The position numbers and the translations under genes are program-made. Below are positions 43,995 through 52,250 of a DNA stretch of 64,000 nucleotides, in pieces. Numbering within the stretch: the first letter of the stretch is position 1; each line of letters begins with the position of its first letter. The notes under the pieces are model-generated. The model had not been told where the DNA came from and searched no databases. It saw only the letters and a program-made list of their open reading frames with translations. The stretch lies in the NCBI GenBank assembly GCA_944324945.1, contig CALUYE010000004.1, positions 87,217-151,216 of the forward strand, read 5' to 3'. This DNA is from Candidatus Gastranaerophilales bacterium. GTDB lineage: Bacteria > Cyanobacteriota > Vampirovibrionia > Gastranaerophilales > Gastranaerophilaceae.

Positions 43995-44732
43995 ATGAAA
44001 ATAGCGGTAATCTCAGATATCCATGCAAATAAAATGGCGCTTGATTGCGCACTGAATGATATTAACAAATTTAATCCCGATAAGATATTTTGCCTTGGTG
44101 ATATTATCTTAGCGGGTTATGATCCTAACGGAGTGTGCGAAGAAATTATCAAGCTTCAGGATAAATATAGGGATGATTTTATTATAATTCAGGGGAATAC
44201 TGATAAGATGGTTGCAAATTGCACTCCTCAATTAATTGAAAAAACAAAAGAAGCTTTCCCATGCATGGGCTATTCTCTTGAAGAAGATGTTAAAATAACA
44301 AAAAAAGAATATATTGATTTTGTCAAAAATTTACCCCTGAATAAAACAATTACTTTAAATAATGTAACAATAGAACTTGTCCATGGTTCCCCAAGGCGCC
44401 AGGATGAAAATATATTTCCTAATTTAGACCCTTGTGATATTGAAAAAATGGTAGAAAATTCACCCGCTGATTTAATTTTGTGCGGGCATACGCACATCCC
44501 TTGCGGATATAGTTTAAATTCAGGGAAAACAGTAATTAATGCAGGATCTTTAGGACGCTCCATGATGCCTGATTGCAAACCTGTTTATCTTCAATTAACA
44601 ATTGATAAATATGGCAAATTCTATAGTGAGCACATAAAACTTGAATACGATAATAAAATGGTTGCAAATCATATCCTGATGAGGGGTTTTAAATATTGCG
44701 AAGATTTAGCTAAAATGTATATCCCAAGATAG
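43995..44732 (+). CDS. YfcE-like metallophosphoesterase
   Basis: The 245-residue protein has all metal-binding motifs of the calcineurin-like superfamily: ISDIHANKMAL (1), FCLGDII (2), IIQGNTDKM (3), VHGSPR (4) and CGHTHIP (5). It is close to the small YfcE/MJ0936 group of phosphodiesterases, which often act on cyclic nucleotides or phosphodiesters with Mn or similar metals. The natural substrate is unknown. The start has AAGGAGA and follows the GT39-like gene after 9 bp; the TPR gene comes next after 49 bp. Confidence 0.88.
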   Translation: MKIAVISDIHANKMALDCALNDINKFNPDKIFCLGDIILAGYDPNGVCEEIIKLQDKYRDDFIIIQGNTDKMVANCTPQLIEKTKEAFPCMGYSLEEDVKITKKEYIDFVKNLPLNKTITLNNVTIELVHGSPRRQDENIFPNLDPCDIEKMVENSPADLILCGHTHIPCGYSLNSGKTVINAGSLGRSMMPDCKPVYLQLTIDKYGKFYSEHIKLEYDNKMVANHILMRGFKYCEDLAKMYIPR

Positions 44733-44781
44733 TGTATTTAATTTTAAATTTCATGCTAAAATGTTTTAAAAGGAGAGTTAA

Positions 44782-45954
44782 ATGAGCACACTTGAAACAC
44801 TGCATCAGGAAGCCCTAAAGCAATATGAAATTAATAATATAGACAAAGTTCTTGAAATATATCAGCAAATCCTTGCAATGAATCCTTTTGACGAGGTTGC
44901 ACTCGGCTGTATTATGGATATTTATCTTGAAAGAGGGGATAAATTAAACTATTACTTAACAAGAGCCGATTTAAACGTTGGTCAAAATAAGCTTGAATTT
45001 GCAATAAACGATGTTAAAAAAGCGCTTGAATTGGATCAGGAAAATACAAATGTAAGAATGCGCCTTGCGGTTACGTATAAAGCCGTAAATAAAAATTTAA
45101 AAGCCATCGATGAATTTTTAAAGGTGCTTGAATATAACCATAAAGAAATAAGCGCTTATTTTGAATTAATTGATTTATACATGAAAGAAAATTCAATCGA
45201 AAGTGCTATAGATATTGCAAACAGGGGGCTTGAAGCTTTTCCCGATGATGAAAATTTATCAAACGCACTTGCGCAGTTGTATTTCAGAAATAACGATCCT
45301 CAAAATGCGCTTAAAGTTGTTCGTGATGAATTTTTAAAAGCTAAAATTCTTCTTCAGGACAATCGAAACGATGAAGCAAAAGAAATTTTAGATAAATACA
45401 ATACAACAAACACCCCCTTAAACCGCAAAAGCGATTTACATATTTTAAAAGCGCAGTTTGCATACAACAATGCCGAGTATGAAACCGCACTAAATGAAGT
45501 TGAAGAATATATAAAACTAAACGGCCCAAACCCTGTATCTTTTCAGATGAAAGCGTTGATATATGAAGGTTTGAATGATATGTTCAATGCTCATTTAAAC
45601 TGGGGATTTTGCAAAAAAACTTTAGGTAAATCGGATGAAGCAATTGTCGAATTTGAAAATGCCTATAGGATTAATGATAAAGATAAAACCGTTTTAATTG
45701 AGCTATACAATCTTTATATGCAAAATAAAGAACGTTTTGTTGCTATTGAATACATGCAAAAAGTTTACGATATAGATAAAGATGAACAGGCAAAAAATAT
45801 CCTTGCTGAATTTTACTATTCTCAGGGCAATTTTGAAAAAGCTGAAGAATTTGGTAAAACGAACGAAAAAAAACAAAAATCCCTGCAGCCTGAAGAAAAT
45901 TATACGGGACTTATTGATAAAATTATGGGTTTTTTCTCAAAAAATAAAGATTAA
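44782..45954 (+). CDS. Tetratricopeptide repeat protein
   Basis: The 390 residues are almost all helical hairpins of the TPR kind, about nine units. Examples are YEINNIDKVLEIYQQILAMNP (~res 15, read in part), LEFAINDVKKALELDQ, KNLKAIDEFLKVLEYN and DEAIVEFENAYRIND. It has no signal peptide or transmembrane helix, so it is a cytoplasmic scaffold or chaperone-like adaptor. A short flexible tail with a helical end (IDKIMGFFSK) follows. AGGAG precedes the ATG. The 49-codon gene at 45957 begins 2 bp after its stop. Confidence 0.85.
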   Translation: MSTLETLHQEALKQYEINNIDKVLEIYQQILAMNPFDEVALGCIMDIYLERGDKLNYYLTRADLNVGQNKLEFAINDVKKALELDQENTNVRMRLAVTYKAVNKNLKAIDEFLKVLEYNHKEISAYFELIDLYMKENSIESAIDIANRGLEAFPDDENLSNALAQLYFRNNDPQNALKVVRDEFLKAKILLQDNRNDEAKEILDKYNTTNTPLNRKSDLHILKAQFAYNNAEYETALNEVEEYIKLNGPNPVSFQMKALIYEGLNDMFNAHLNWGFCKKTLGKSDEAIVEFENAYRINDKDKTVLIELYNLYMQNKERFVAIEYMQKVYDIDKDEQAKNILAEFYYSQGNFEKAEEFGKTNEKKQKSLQPEENYTGLIDKIMGFFSKNKD

Positions 45955-45956
45955 AA

Positions 45957-46106
45957 ATGGATAAACAAAATAATATAAAAAATCTTAACAACAATAATCA
46001 ATCTACGCAGATAAAATTAAATGATATGCGAAGAATGATTATTGTTGATAATAAAGCGGATGAAATTGCGCAAAAATTAACCCAATATTTAAGAGCAAAT
46101 AAGTAA
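45957..46106 (+). CDS. 49-residue small protein after TPR gene
   Basis: The ATG at 45957 starts two bases after the TPR stop, and the frame runs to TAA at 46104-46106, directly against the end of the convergent gene. The product begins MDKQNNIKNLNNNNQ, then has a probable amphipathic helix (ADEIAQKLTQYLRANK). An Asn/Gln-rich N-terminus and charged helix are all that can be said. Support is positional: it fills the gap exactly and lies in the operon direction. It lacks a clear Shine-Dalgarno, so it may depend on coupling to the TPR gene. Confidence 0.55.
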   Translation: MDKQNNIKNLNNNNQSTQIKLNDMRRMIIVDNKADEIAQKLTQYLRANK

Positions 46107-47036
46107 TTAAATTCTTTTAAGAGCGTCTGATAAATTTTTATAAATCACGTTTAATTCGTAAGTGTTTGTAGTGTTATTTTCAAAAACCGCATATTCTCCA
46201 ATCGGAGTACCTGTGTATTTGTTTTTATTTAAGTGATTATATTTTTTTGAAAATAACATATTAGAGCATGCCCTGTTTTTAAAATTACAGCTTTGGATTT
46301 CAAAATGGTGCTTTTTAATTTTACCAACGGGTATTTTTTCCTTGCACGCTTCTGTTGTTAGGCTTGGTATAAATTTAAAATCGTATTTTTCTTCAATAAC
46401 TTTTTTAGCTTTTGCAAGCTCATCCAATAAAGTATCATAAATCCAATCGTAACAATTAAAATCACTTGATGTTATAATTAAAACGTTTGATAAATAAGTA
46501 TCTTTTTTGCATTTTACTTTTTTTAGCGCCTTGTTGATTTTCTCAAAAACAACGTAGTTTATTTTTTCTTTTAAAATTTTATCAACAGGTTTTGAATTTG
46601 ATAAATAATCAATCGAAAGACAGATTGAATATTGAGTAATTTCATCAAATTGTTTTTGATATTCAAGAGCTTTTTGTATTTCTTCTTTTCTTTTTTTTGT
46701 TTCAAGAAAGTCTTGTCTTATTTTTAATAATTTATCTTCCGTTTTATCGCAGACTATACATCCGAAAAATAAAGGAATTGAAGCCAAAAATAACGCAATG
46801 GAGCTGTAAAAGTATCCATCAAACCCTATTGCATCAGGAAATAAAAATAATACAAGGGGTGAAAAGAATTTATAAGTATAATCATAAACGATTTCCTGCG
46901 TTGAAATCATAGTCCAATATATCATATAAATTATTCCCAAAATAAATGATGATAATATAAGAATCCCTAAAAAATTCTTTATTTTTTTACATTTTGATTT
47001 TATTCTTATTGAATAACCGTCAAATGATTCTAACAT
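46107..47036 (-). CDS. Membrane protein of unknown function, two helices
   Basis: The 309-residue protein has two transmembrane helices (~22-45 and ~75-96) near its N-terminus, followed by a long basic helical segment (~100-135, KRKEEIQKALEYQKQF) and a mixed C-terminal domain (~140-309). The latter contains several Cys (VKCKKD, NFKNRACSNM) and a C-terminal segment GTPIGEYAVFENN. I do not recognise a family. It seems anchored to the inner membrane with its C-terminal domain in the cytoplasm. The gene is alone on the minus strand between two plus-strand units; no clear ribosome site is evident. The Asn- and Lys-rich composition is normal for this genome. Confidence 0.65.
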   Translation of the reverse strand: MLESFDGYSIRIKSKCKKIKNFLGILILSSFILGIIYMIYWTMISTQEIVYDYTYKFFSPLVLFLFPDAIGFDGYFYSSIALFLASIPLFFGCIVCDKTEDKLLKIRQDFLETKKRKEEIQKALEYQKQFDEITQYSICLSIDYLSNSKPVDKILKEKINYVVFEKINKALKKVKCKKDTYLSNVLIITSSDFNCYDWIYDTLLDELAKAKKVIEEKYDFKFIPSLTTEACKEKIPVGKIKKHHFEIQSCNFKNRACSNMLFSKKYNHLNKNKYTGTPIGEYAVFENNTTNTYELNVIYKNLSDALKRI

Positions 47037-47148
47037 CTCTTATGCTCCTCTCAATATAATAAAGTTTTTTTGTTAAAAAAAATTGCCTTTTTAAAAATGT
47101 ACATGTAATTAATTCCACGTCAAACAGGATATTATTCACGCTAATAAT

Positions 47149-47177
47149 TTAACTTTTAAATATTTTTTTGTTATAAT
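47149..47177 (+). promoter_or_regulatory. Promoter of the secDF operon
   Basis: TTAACT (47149-47154) and a perfect TATAAT (47172-47177) are 17 bp apart and lie 30 bp before the secD ATG. The -35 box matches only four of six consensus bases. Confidence 0.5.
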
Positions 47178-47207
47178 TAATTCAAGAATTATAATTTGAG
47201 GAAAAAA

Positions 47208-48521
47208 ATGAAAAATAAATTAATTATTTTCTGGTTGATTATTGCCCTTACTTTAGGCAGTATTTTTGTAGTTTATAAAAAACCGACAAGCCTTGGTCTT
47301 GATTTAGTAGGCGGTTCAAGATTAATTTTGGAAGCCCAAACATCGTCTGCCGTCCCTAAAATTACCCCTGAAATAATGGATAGCTTGCAATATGCTATTG
47401 AAAACAGGGTTAATGCCATGGGTGTCGGCGAAACGCTTGTTCAAAAAGTAGGAACAAAAAGACTGCTTGTTGAAATCCCTAATATAAAAGACACAACAAA
47501 AGCAAAAGAATTCATAGGTCAAACTGCACAGCTTGAATTTAAAAGACCGAAAATGAGCCCTCAAGGCGAAGTTATCGGCTGGGAATCAACAGGTTTAACA
47601 GGTAAAGACTTAAAAAAATCTTTAGTCGGATCAACCCCTCAAACAGGAGAGTGGATGGTTGAATTAGAATTCAATGCTCAGGGAGCAAAAAAATTCTATG
47701 AATTAACAAAAGAATTAACAGGCAAACAAATGGCTATTTTCTTCAATGGCGTTATGCAGTCTGCTCCGAGAGTAAATGAACCCATTGCGGGCGGCAGAGC
47801 TCAAATAACGGGCGGCGAAGGCGGCTTTGAATACGCAGAAGCCAAAGAAATGGTTGATTTATTAAATGCAGGTGCGCTTCCTGTCGGAGCTGAAATAATC
47901 CAGGAAGAATCAGTAGGGCCAACATTAGGTCAAGACAGTATCAATAAATCAAAAGTTGCAGGTTTAATCGGTATTTCTGCCGTTATGATATTTATGATAG
48001 TTTATTATAGAGTTTTGGGTTTAATTTCCTGCTTTGCTCTTTTGATTTACGCTTTAATAAACTTTGCAATTTATAAAATAGTACCGGTAACACTTACAAT
48101 GACAGGTATTGCAGGTTTTATTCTGTCAATCGGTATGGCAATTGACGCCAACATTTTGATTTTTGAACGTACAAAAGAAGAATTGAAAATGGGCAGAAGC
48201 CTGTTTACCGCAATTAACTCCGGGTTTGACAGGGCATTTACAAGTATTTTCGATTCAAACGTTTCAACAATAATGACATGTTTAATACTATACTGGCTTG
48301 GTGCATCCATGGTTAAAGGTTTTGCCCTAACATTGATTATCGGTGTATGTTTATCCATGTTCAGTGCAATTACGGTTACTAAAAACTTTATGCATTTAAT
48401 ATTCGGAACAAGCGAATTAAAATATCCTCAATTGTTCGGCTTAAAGAAAGAAGAAATTCAAAATGCATATAAAGCGGAAGAAACAAAACGCGAAAAAGCT
48501 AAATTTGGCGTTTTAGATTAA
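47208..48521 (+). CDS. secD: Protein translocase subunit SecD
   Basis: SecD, with SecF, uses the proton gradient to help move proteins through SecYEG. The 437 residues have an N-terminal helix (~3-20), the P1 periplasmic head with LGLDLVGGSRLILEA (~res 29), and five C-terminal helices beginning with AGLIGISAVMIFMIVYYR. TGIAGFILSIGMAIDANILI (~res 302) and FERTKEELKMGRS contain the conserved membrane Asp and cytoplasmic loop. I chose the ATG at 47208, which has GAGG just before it; a TTG at 47196 would place the ribosome site inside the gene. It is short, as in many SecD proteins lacking extra periplasmic domains. secF follows after 27 bp. Confidence 0.95.
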   Translation: MKNKLIIFWLIIALTLGSIFVVYKKPTSLGLDLVGGSRLILEAQTSSAVPKITPEIMDSLQYAIENRVNAMGVGETLVQKVGTKRLLVEIPNIKDTTKAKEFIGQTAQLEFKRPKMSPQGEVIGWESTGLTGKDLKKSLVGSTPQTGEWMVELEFNAQGAKKFYELTKELTGKQMAIFFNGVMQSAPRVNEPIAGGRAQITGGEGGFEYAEAKEMVDLLNAGALPVGAEIIQEESVGPTLGQDSINKSKVAGLIGISAVMIFMIVYYRVLGLISCFALLIYALINFAIYKIVPVTLTMTGIAGFILSIGMAIDANILIFERTKEELKMGRSLFTAINSGFDRAFTSIFDSNVSTIMTCLILYWLGASMVKGFALTLIIGVCLSMFSAITVTKNFMHLIFGTSELKYPQLFGLKKEEIQNAYKAEETKREKAKFGVLD

Positions 48522-48548
48522 GAATTTCAACAAGGAGAAAACATAAAA

Positions 48549-49526
48549 ATGGCAAACACAAGTCTTTTAAAGAATAAATATAAAATAGACATAGTAAAAT
48601 ACAGATGGTTCTGGATTATATTCAGCGGATTGCTTTTAGTGCCGTGTATTATTGCAATAATTTATTTATCCATAACGCAACCAAACCATGCGCCTTTAAA
48701 ATTGGGCATTGATTTTACGGGCGGCACAATTTTACAATACAGTGTTGATGGTGCGGTTCCTGCAAATAAAATCGCAACTCTAAGAGATAAATTATTATCA
48801 AACGATATTAAAAACCCGACGATTCAGGTTACATCAACATCTTCAATTGAAGACAGCTATAATAATTTAATTTCAATAAAAACGGTATTTATCGGCGATA
48901 AACAAAGCAAAAACACGGAAAATAAAATAACGCAAATTGTAAAAAGTAATTTTGATAATGCGGAATTAGTACAGGTTAATTCGGTAGGGCCGACACTTGG
49001 AAGTGAATTGTTGAAAAACACGTTAATAGCCTTGTTTCTTGCTTTTATTGCAATGGTTGTATATATATCTTTCAGATTCCATTTTGAATACGGCTGGATT
49101 GCTCTTGTATCGTTATTCCATGACGTATTAATAATTATCGGCGTGTTTGCAATTAAAGGGATATTTTTTGATACGACGGTCGACAGTTTATTTATAACGG
49201 CGATTTTAACGGTTATAGGTTATTCAATCAATGATACCATCGTTGTATTTGACAGAATAAGAGAAAATATGAGATTTTTGGCTAAAAAGCATTCGACAAA
49301 TGAAATTATCAATGCTTCAATTAACCAAACAATAGCCCGTTCAATTAATACATCAGCTACAACATTATTGACGCTTGTTGCTCTTTATTTCTTCGGCGGC
49401 GTTACAATAAGAGATTTTGTACTTGCAATTATGATTGGTATTATAGTTGGTACATATTCTTCAATATTTGTTGCAGGATGTATTTTATCCGTTGTTAAAG
49501 AAAAAATGAGCCAAAAGCATGCATAA
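48549..49526 (+). CDS. secF: Protein translocase subunit SecF
   Basis: SecF is the partner of SecD. The 325 residues have an N-terminal helix (~19-42), a small periplasmic domain with LGIDFTGGTILQYSV (~res 57), and five helices. VNSVGPTLGSELLKN, then FLALI-type helices, TAILTVIGYSINDTIVVFDRIREN (~res 222-245, two parts) and ARSINTSATTLLTL (~res 261) match the SecF signature. AAGGAG precedes the ATG at 48549. The 146-residue HTH/zinc-ribbon gene overlaps its end by 8 bp. Confidence 0.95.
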   Translation: MANTSLLKNKYKIDIVKYRWFWIIFSGLLLVPCIIAIIYLSITQPNHAPLKLGIDFTGGTILQYSVDGAVPANKIATLRDKLLSNDIKNPTIQVTSTSSIEDSYNNLISIKTVFIGDKQSKNTENKITQIVKSNFDNAELVQVNSVGPTLGSELLKNTLIALFLAFIAMVVYISFRFHFEYGWIALVSLFHDVLIIIGVFAIKGIFFDTTVDSLFITAILTVIGYSINDTIVVFDRIRENMRFLAKKHSTNEIINASINQTIARSINTSATTLLTLVALYFFGGVTIRDFVLAIMIGIIVGTYSSIFVAGCILSVVKEKMSQKHA

Positions 49527-49959
49527 AAACATTAAAGAAAATATTTCCCTTGCTCAATATGTTGTTGAGCGAAGGGAAATATTGGGTTTATCAAGAGAAG
49601 AACTTGCGCTAAAATCAAGTCTTGATCTAAATACAATAGCATCAATCGAAGAAGGTTATGAACCGTTTTTAGCAACAACAATAAGACAAAAACTTGCAAA
49701 AGGGCTAAGAGTTGATAATAAAGAAATTAAAAAACACGAAAGAAAAGAAGATTTTACCCCCGTTAAAAAGTCAAAAATGGATGAAATAAGGGAGTTGATT
49801 TTATTAAATTCAACAAACCCTGATTTTGAAATTAGATGCCCCCTATGTAATTCAAAATTAATTACAAGAATAGCAAAATTATACGATTTAGAAGATAATC
49901 TTGTTCTTCATCCAAAAGCAAGATGTTCAAAATGTCCTTTTCAATTGAGTGATAATTAA
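49519..49959 (+). CDS. HTH and zinc-ribbon small protein
   Basis: The 146 residues combine an N-terminal Cro/C1-type helix-turn-helix (YVVERREILGLSREELAL, then TIASIEEGYEP, ~res 14-54), a basic linker, and a C-terminal zinc-ribbon-like knuckle pair, CPLC (~res 105) and CSKC (~res 134). It overlaps secF by 8 bp and so is expressed with secDF, yet such a pair is not a known secretion factor. It could regulate transcription or translation or bind RNA; none of these is shown. The ribosome site would lie inside secF. The zinc ribbon fits a metal-stabilised fold rather than a catalytic site. Confidence 0.75.
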   Translation: MHKNIKENISLAQYVVERREILGLSREELALKSSLDLNTIASIEEGYEPFLATTIRQKLAKGLRVDNKEIKKHERKEDFTPVKKSKMDEIRELILLNSTNPDFEIRCPLCNSKLITRIAKLYDLEDNLVLHPKARCSKCPFQLSDN

Positions 49960-50036
49960 TTTTACAATTCTTAACCTTTTTTAAAAAAATAGCATTTTTT
50001 TCTACTTTTTGCACTTTATTACCATATAGGAGTAAT

Positions 50037-52250
50037 ATGGCAGAAATTATGAACAGCGTCAATTATACAAATTTAAACACGGGTAATCAAGCTCTAAACC
50101 CTGATATAAATAAAAAACTTCAAAATAACGGGGCTTATGGTGCACTTGATAAAGAAAAATTAAAACAGGATACTGTTCAAATTGCGCAAGATGCAAAACA
50201 AAACGTTAAAGAAAATTTTATCTACAGAACCATGAGAGACCTTGGTTGCGAGGATCCTAAAAAAACCCTAAAATCCCTTGCAATGTCTCTTGTAGCGGTT
50301 GTGGGTTTTGCCGTTATGGGTAATAAATTATCTACTCCGAGTGCTAAATTGGGTGAAAAAATTGATGATATATTTCTTGATAATTCAAAACTTTTAGGGA
50401 AAGTATATGGTGCTTTTACGGGCGCATTAGATAAAATAAAGGGTTTATTATCAAATACGGTAGGAAAATTAAATATTGTACAGGATATAAAAGAAACACT
50501 AACAAAGCGCAGACTTTCAATGGAAACCAATATGGCCAGAGGTTATGAAAGAGGCCCTAAAGGTATCTATTTAACAACCATCAGAGAAGTTTTTACAAAC
50601 GGCGCATTTGATAGATATGACAACATAGGAAGCATTCTTCCCTCGATTAAAAAGGCATTGGATGCTCAAGATGATGCTGATATTTCAAAATTAAGAAAGA
50701 TGGCAAACGATTTAATTCAAAAATCAACAGAACCGAAAGATATTGAAAAATATAAAGCCGTTTTACAAAATCTTGATAATTATGAAAATCTTTATAATAA
50801 CGCATTAAATGCCGCAAAAAAAGCTTTTGGTGATGATAAAGCAAAATATATCGTTGATAATATTAAAGACGGAATTGAAACTTCTGCCGAAGTTGATTTT
50901 TATAAAAACATGACAAAAGATTTCATTAAACACATGAAAGATGTTTGCCCTGCTTTAAAAGACAAAACAAAAATGGAGATTTTGGATCTAGCTTCCAAAA
51001 ATAAAATAAAAGACCTTGGCGGCCCCGATTTAAGTGAATTTGTCGGAGTTAAAATGAAAGGTCGTAACTTTACGCTTTTTAATTTGATGTCTGACTGGTG
51101 GCCCGTTAATATCGTTGAAACCGTTGCAAGAAAAATAACGGGTAAAAAAGATTTACAATTCGGACGCGGTAATTTATTCGATGCAATGATTAAGTTTGAC
51201 GTTGTAAGCGGAACGGGAGCAAAGACACTTCCCGGCAAATTGGTTCAAATAGTTCCTTCAATAACAGGCGAAGCAATAAGCAACCAATGCTGCGATAAAG
51301 CCGGTATGGGTCTTATTACGGCATTTACTTTGATGAATACTTTTAATAATATTCAGGATGCTCCAAAAGAACAAAAGCTTTCAACCGCAACAAACAGAAT
51401 TGCAAGCGATGTATTGTATACATTATTTTCAACTCAGGCAGCTGCAGGTATAATTTACGGCACGGCTTCATTAAGAAACCTTCAAGGAAAAGGTATTATG
51501 ACAAAGCTTTTAAAGGGTATCGGAAGCATTGTCGGCGTCGGCTTGGGTCAAAAAGGCATGCCAAAAACAATCCTTACAAGACTAAAAGGCTTTGGCGGCG
51601 GTTTGTTTAGATTTTTCTTATTTATGTTTGTTGTTTCGCCTAAAATAGGCTCTGTTATTGATAAATTTACAAATAAGTTTTTCGGTACCCCTTATGATAA
51701 AGATAAAATAATACGCGAACAAGAAGCTAAAAAGCAACAAGAAGCGCAGCTTAATACAATTATACCCGAACTTGGCATTACTCAAGGTGAATTAATGAAA
51801 AAAATACAGGCTAATCCAAAAGCAATGGAAGAGTTGAATAAACGCCCCGAGCTTGTACAATTGATGCAAAAGAATCCAAAGCTTTTAATTGATTATTTGG
51901 ATGGCAAAGATATTACAAAGCAAACTCAAAATAATACTTCGCAATCTCAAAAAGTTAATACTCCAATAAGCCCTATAAATAAAGGCATTATAGAATCATC
52001 AAAAAGAAGTAATACTTTAGCTCAAAATACGCCTCAGATTGCTCCTGCTCTTCAAAATAATAAAAAACAAGAGCAGTCGAATAATTCAACACAAACAACA
52101 AATAAATCGCCCGATACTGCTACATATATCCCCTCAAGCGAGTTTGTCGTAAAAAGTTCAACAACTCTAAATCAGGAACAAATGACACAATATAATCAGG
52201 CTATGGCTGATGCCGATAAAGTTTTAAGGAATGCGGAAAAATATATTTAA
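50037..52250 (+). CDS. Large lineage-type protein, unknown function
   Basis: I recognise no family for this 737-residue protein. An N-terminal polar tail (~1-75) is followed by a hydrophobic segment (SLAMSLVAVVGFAVMGNKL, ~res 80-98). A long helical region (~100-330) ends with RGNLFDAMIKFDVVSGTG. Further Ala/Gly-rich hydrophobic stretches follow at ~405-500 (GLITAFTLMNTF, AAAGIIYGTASL) and ~515-550 (GGGLFRFFLFMFVVS). From ~580 it is a charged helix with MQKNPKLLIDYLDG, then a disordered Ser/Asn/Gln/Thr-rich tail to the end. AGGAG gives a good ribosome site before the ATG. No signal peptide is visible, so it may be membrane-associated or secreted by another route. Its style resembles the effector-like protein at 1545, but I see no shared module. 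Confidence 0.7.
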   Translation: MAEIMNSVNYTNLNTGNQALNPDINKKLQNNGAYGALDKEKLKQDTVQIAQDAKQNVKENFIYRTMRDLGCEDPKKTLKSLAMSLVAVVGFAVMGNKLSTPSAKLGEKIDDIFLDNSKLLGKVYGAFTGALDKIKGLLSNTVGKLNIVQDIKETLTKRRLSMETNMARGYERGPKGIYLTTIREVFTNGAFDRYDNIGSILPSIKKALDAQDDADISKLRKMANDLIQKSTEPKDIEKYKAVLQNLDNYENLYNNALNAAKKAFGDDKAKYIVDNIKDGIETSAEVDFYKNMTKDFIKHMKDVCPALKDKTKMEILDLASKNKIKDLGGPDLSEFVGVKMKGRNFTLFNLMSDWWPVNIVETVARKITGKKDLQFGRGNLFDAMIKFDVVSGTGAKTLPGKLVQIVPSITGEAISNQCCDKAGMGLITAFTLMNTFNNIQDAPKEQKLSTATNRIASDVLYTLFSTQAAAGIIYGTASLRNLQGKGIMTKLLKGIGSIVGVGLGQKGMPKTILTRLKGFGGGLFRFFLFMFVVSPKIGSVIDKFTNKFFGTPYDKDKIIREQEAKKQQEAQLNTIIPELGITQGELMKKIQANPKAMEELNKRPELVQLMQKNPKLLIDYLDGKDITKQTQNNTSQSQKVNTPISPINKGIIESSKRSNTLAQNTPQIAPALQNNKKQEQSNNSTQTTNKSPDTATYIPSSEFVVKSSTTLNQEQMTQYNQAMADADKVLRNAEKYI

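Noticed and set aside
47037..47207. Riboswitch or leader element before secD
   Set aside because: The 171 bases are AT-rich and I could not find any conserved aptamer pattern or paired structure beyond a short 8-bp palindrome.
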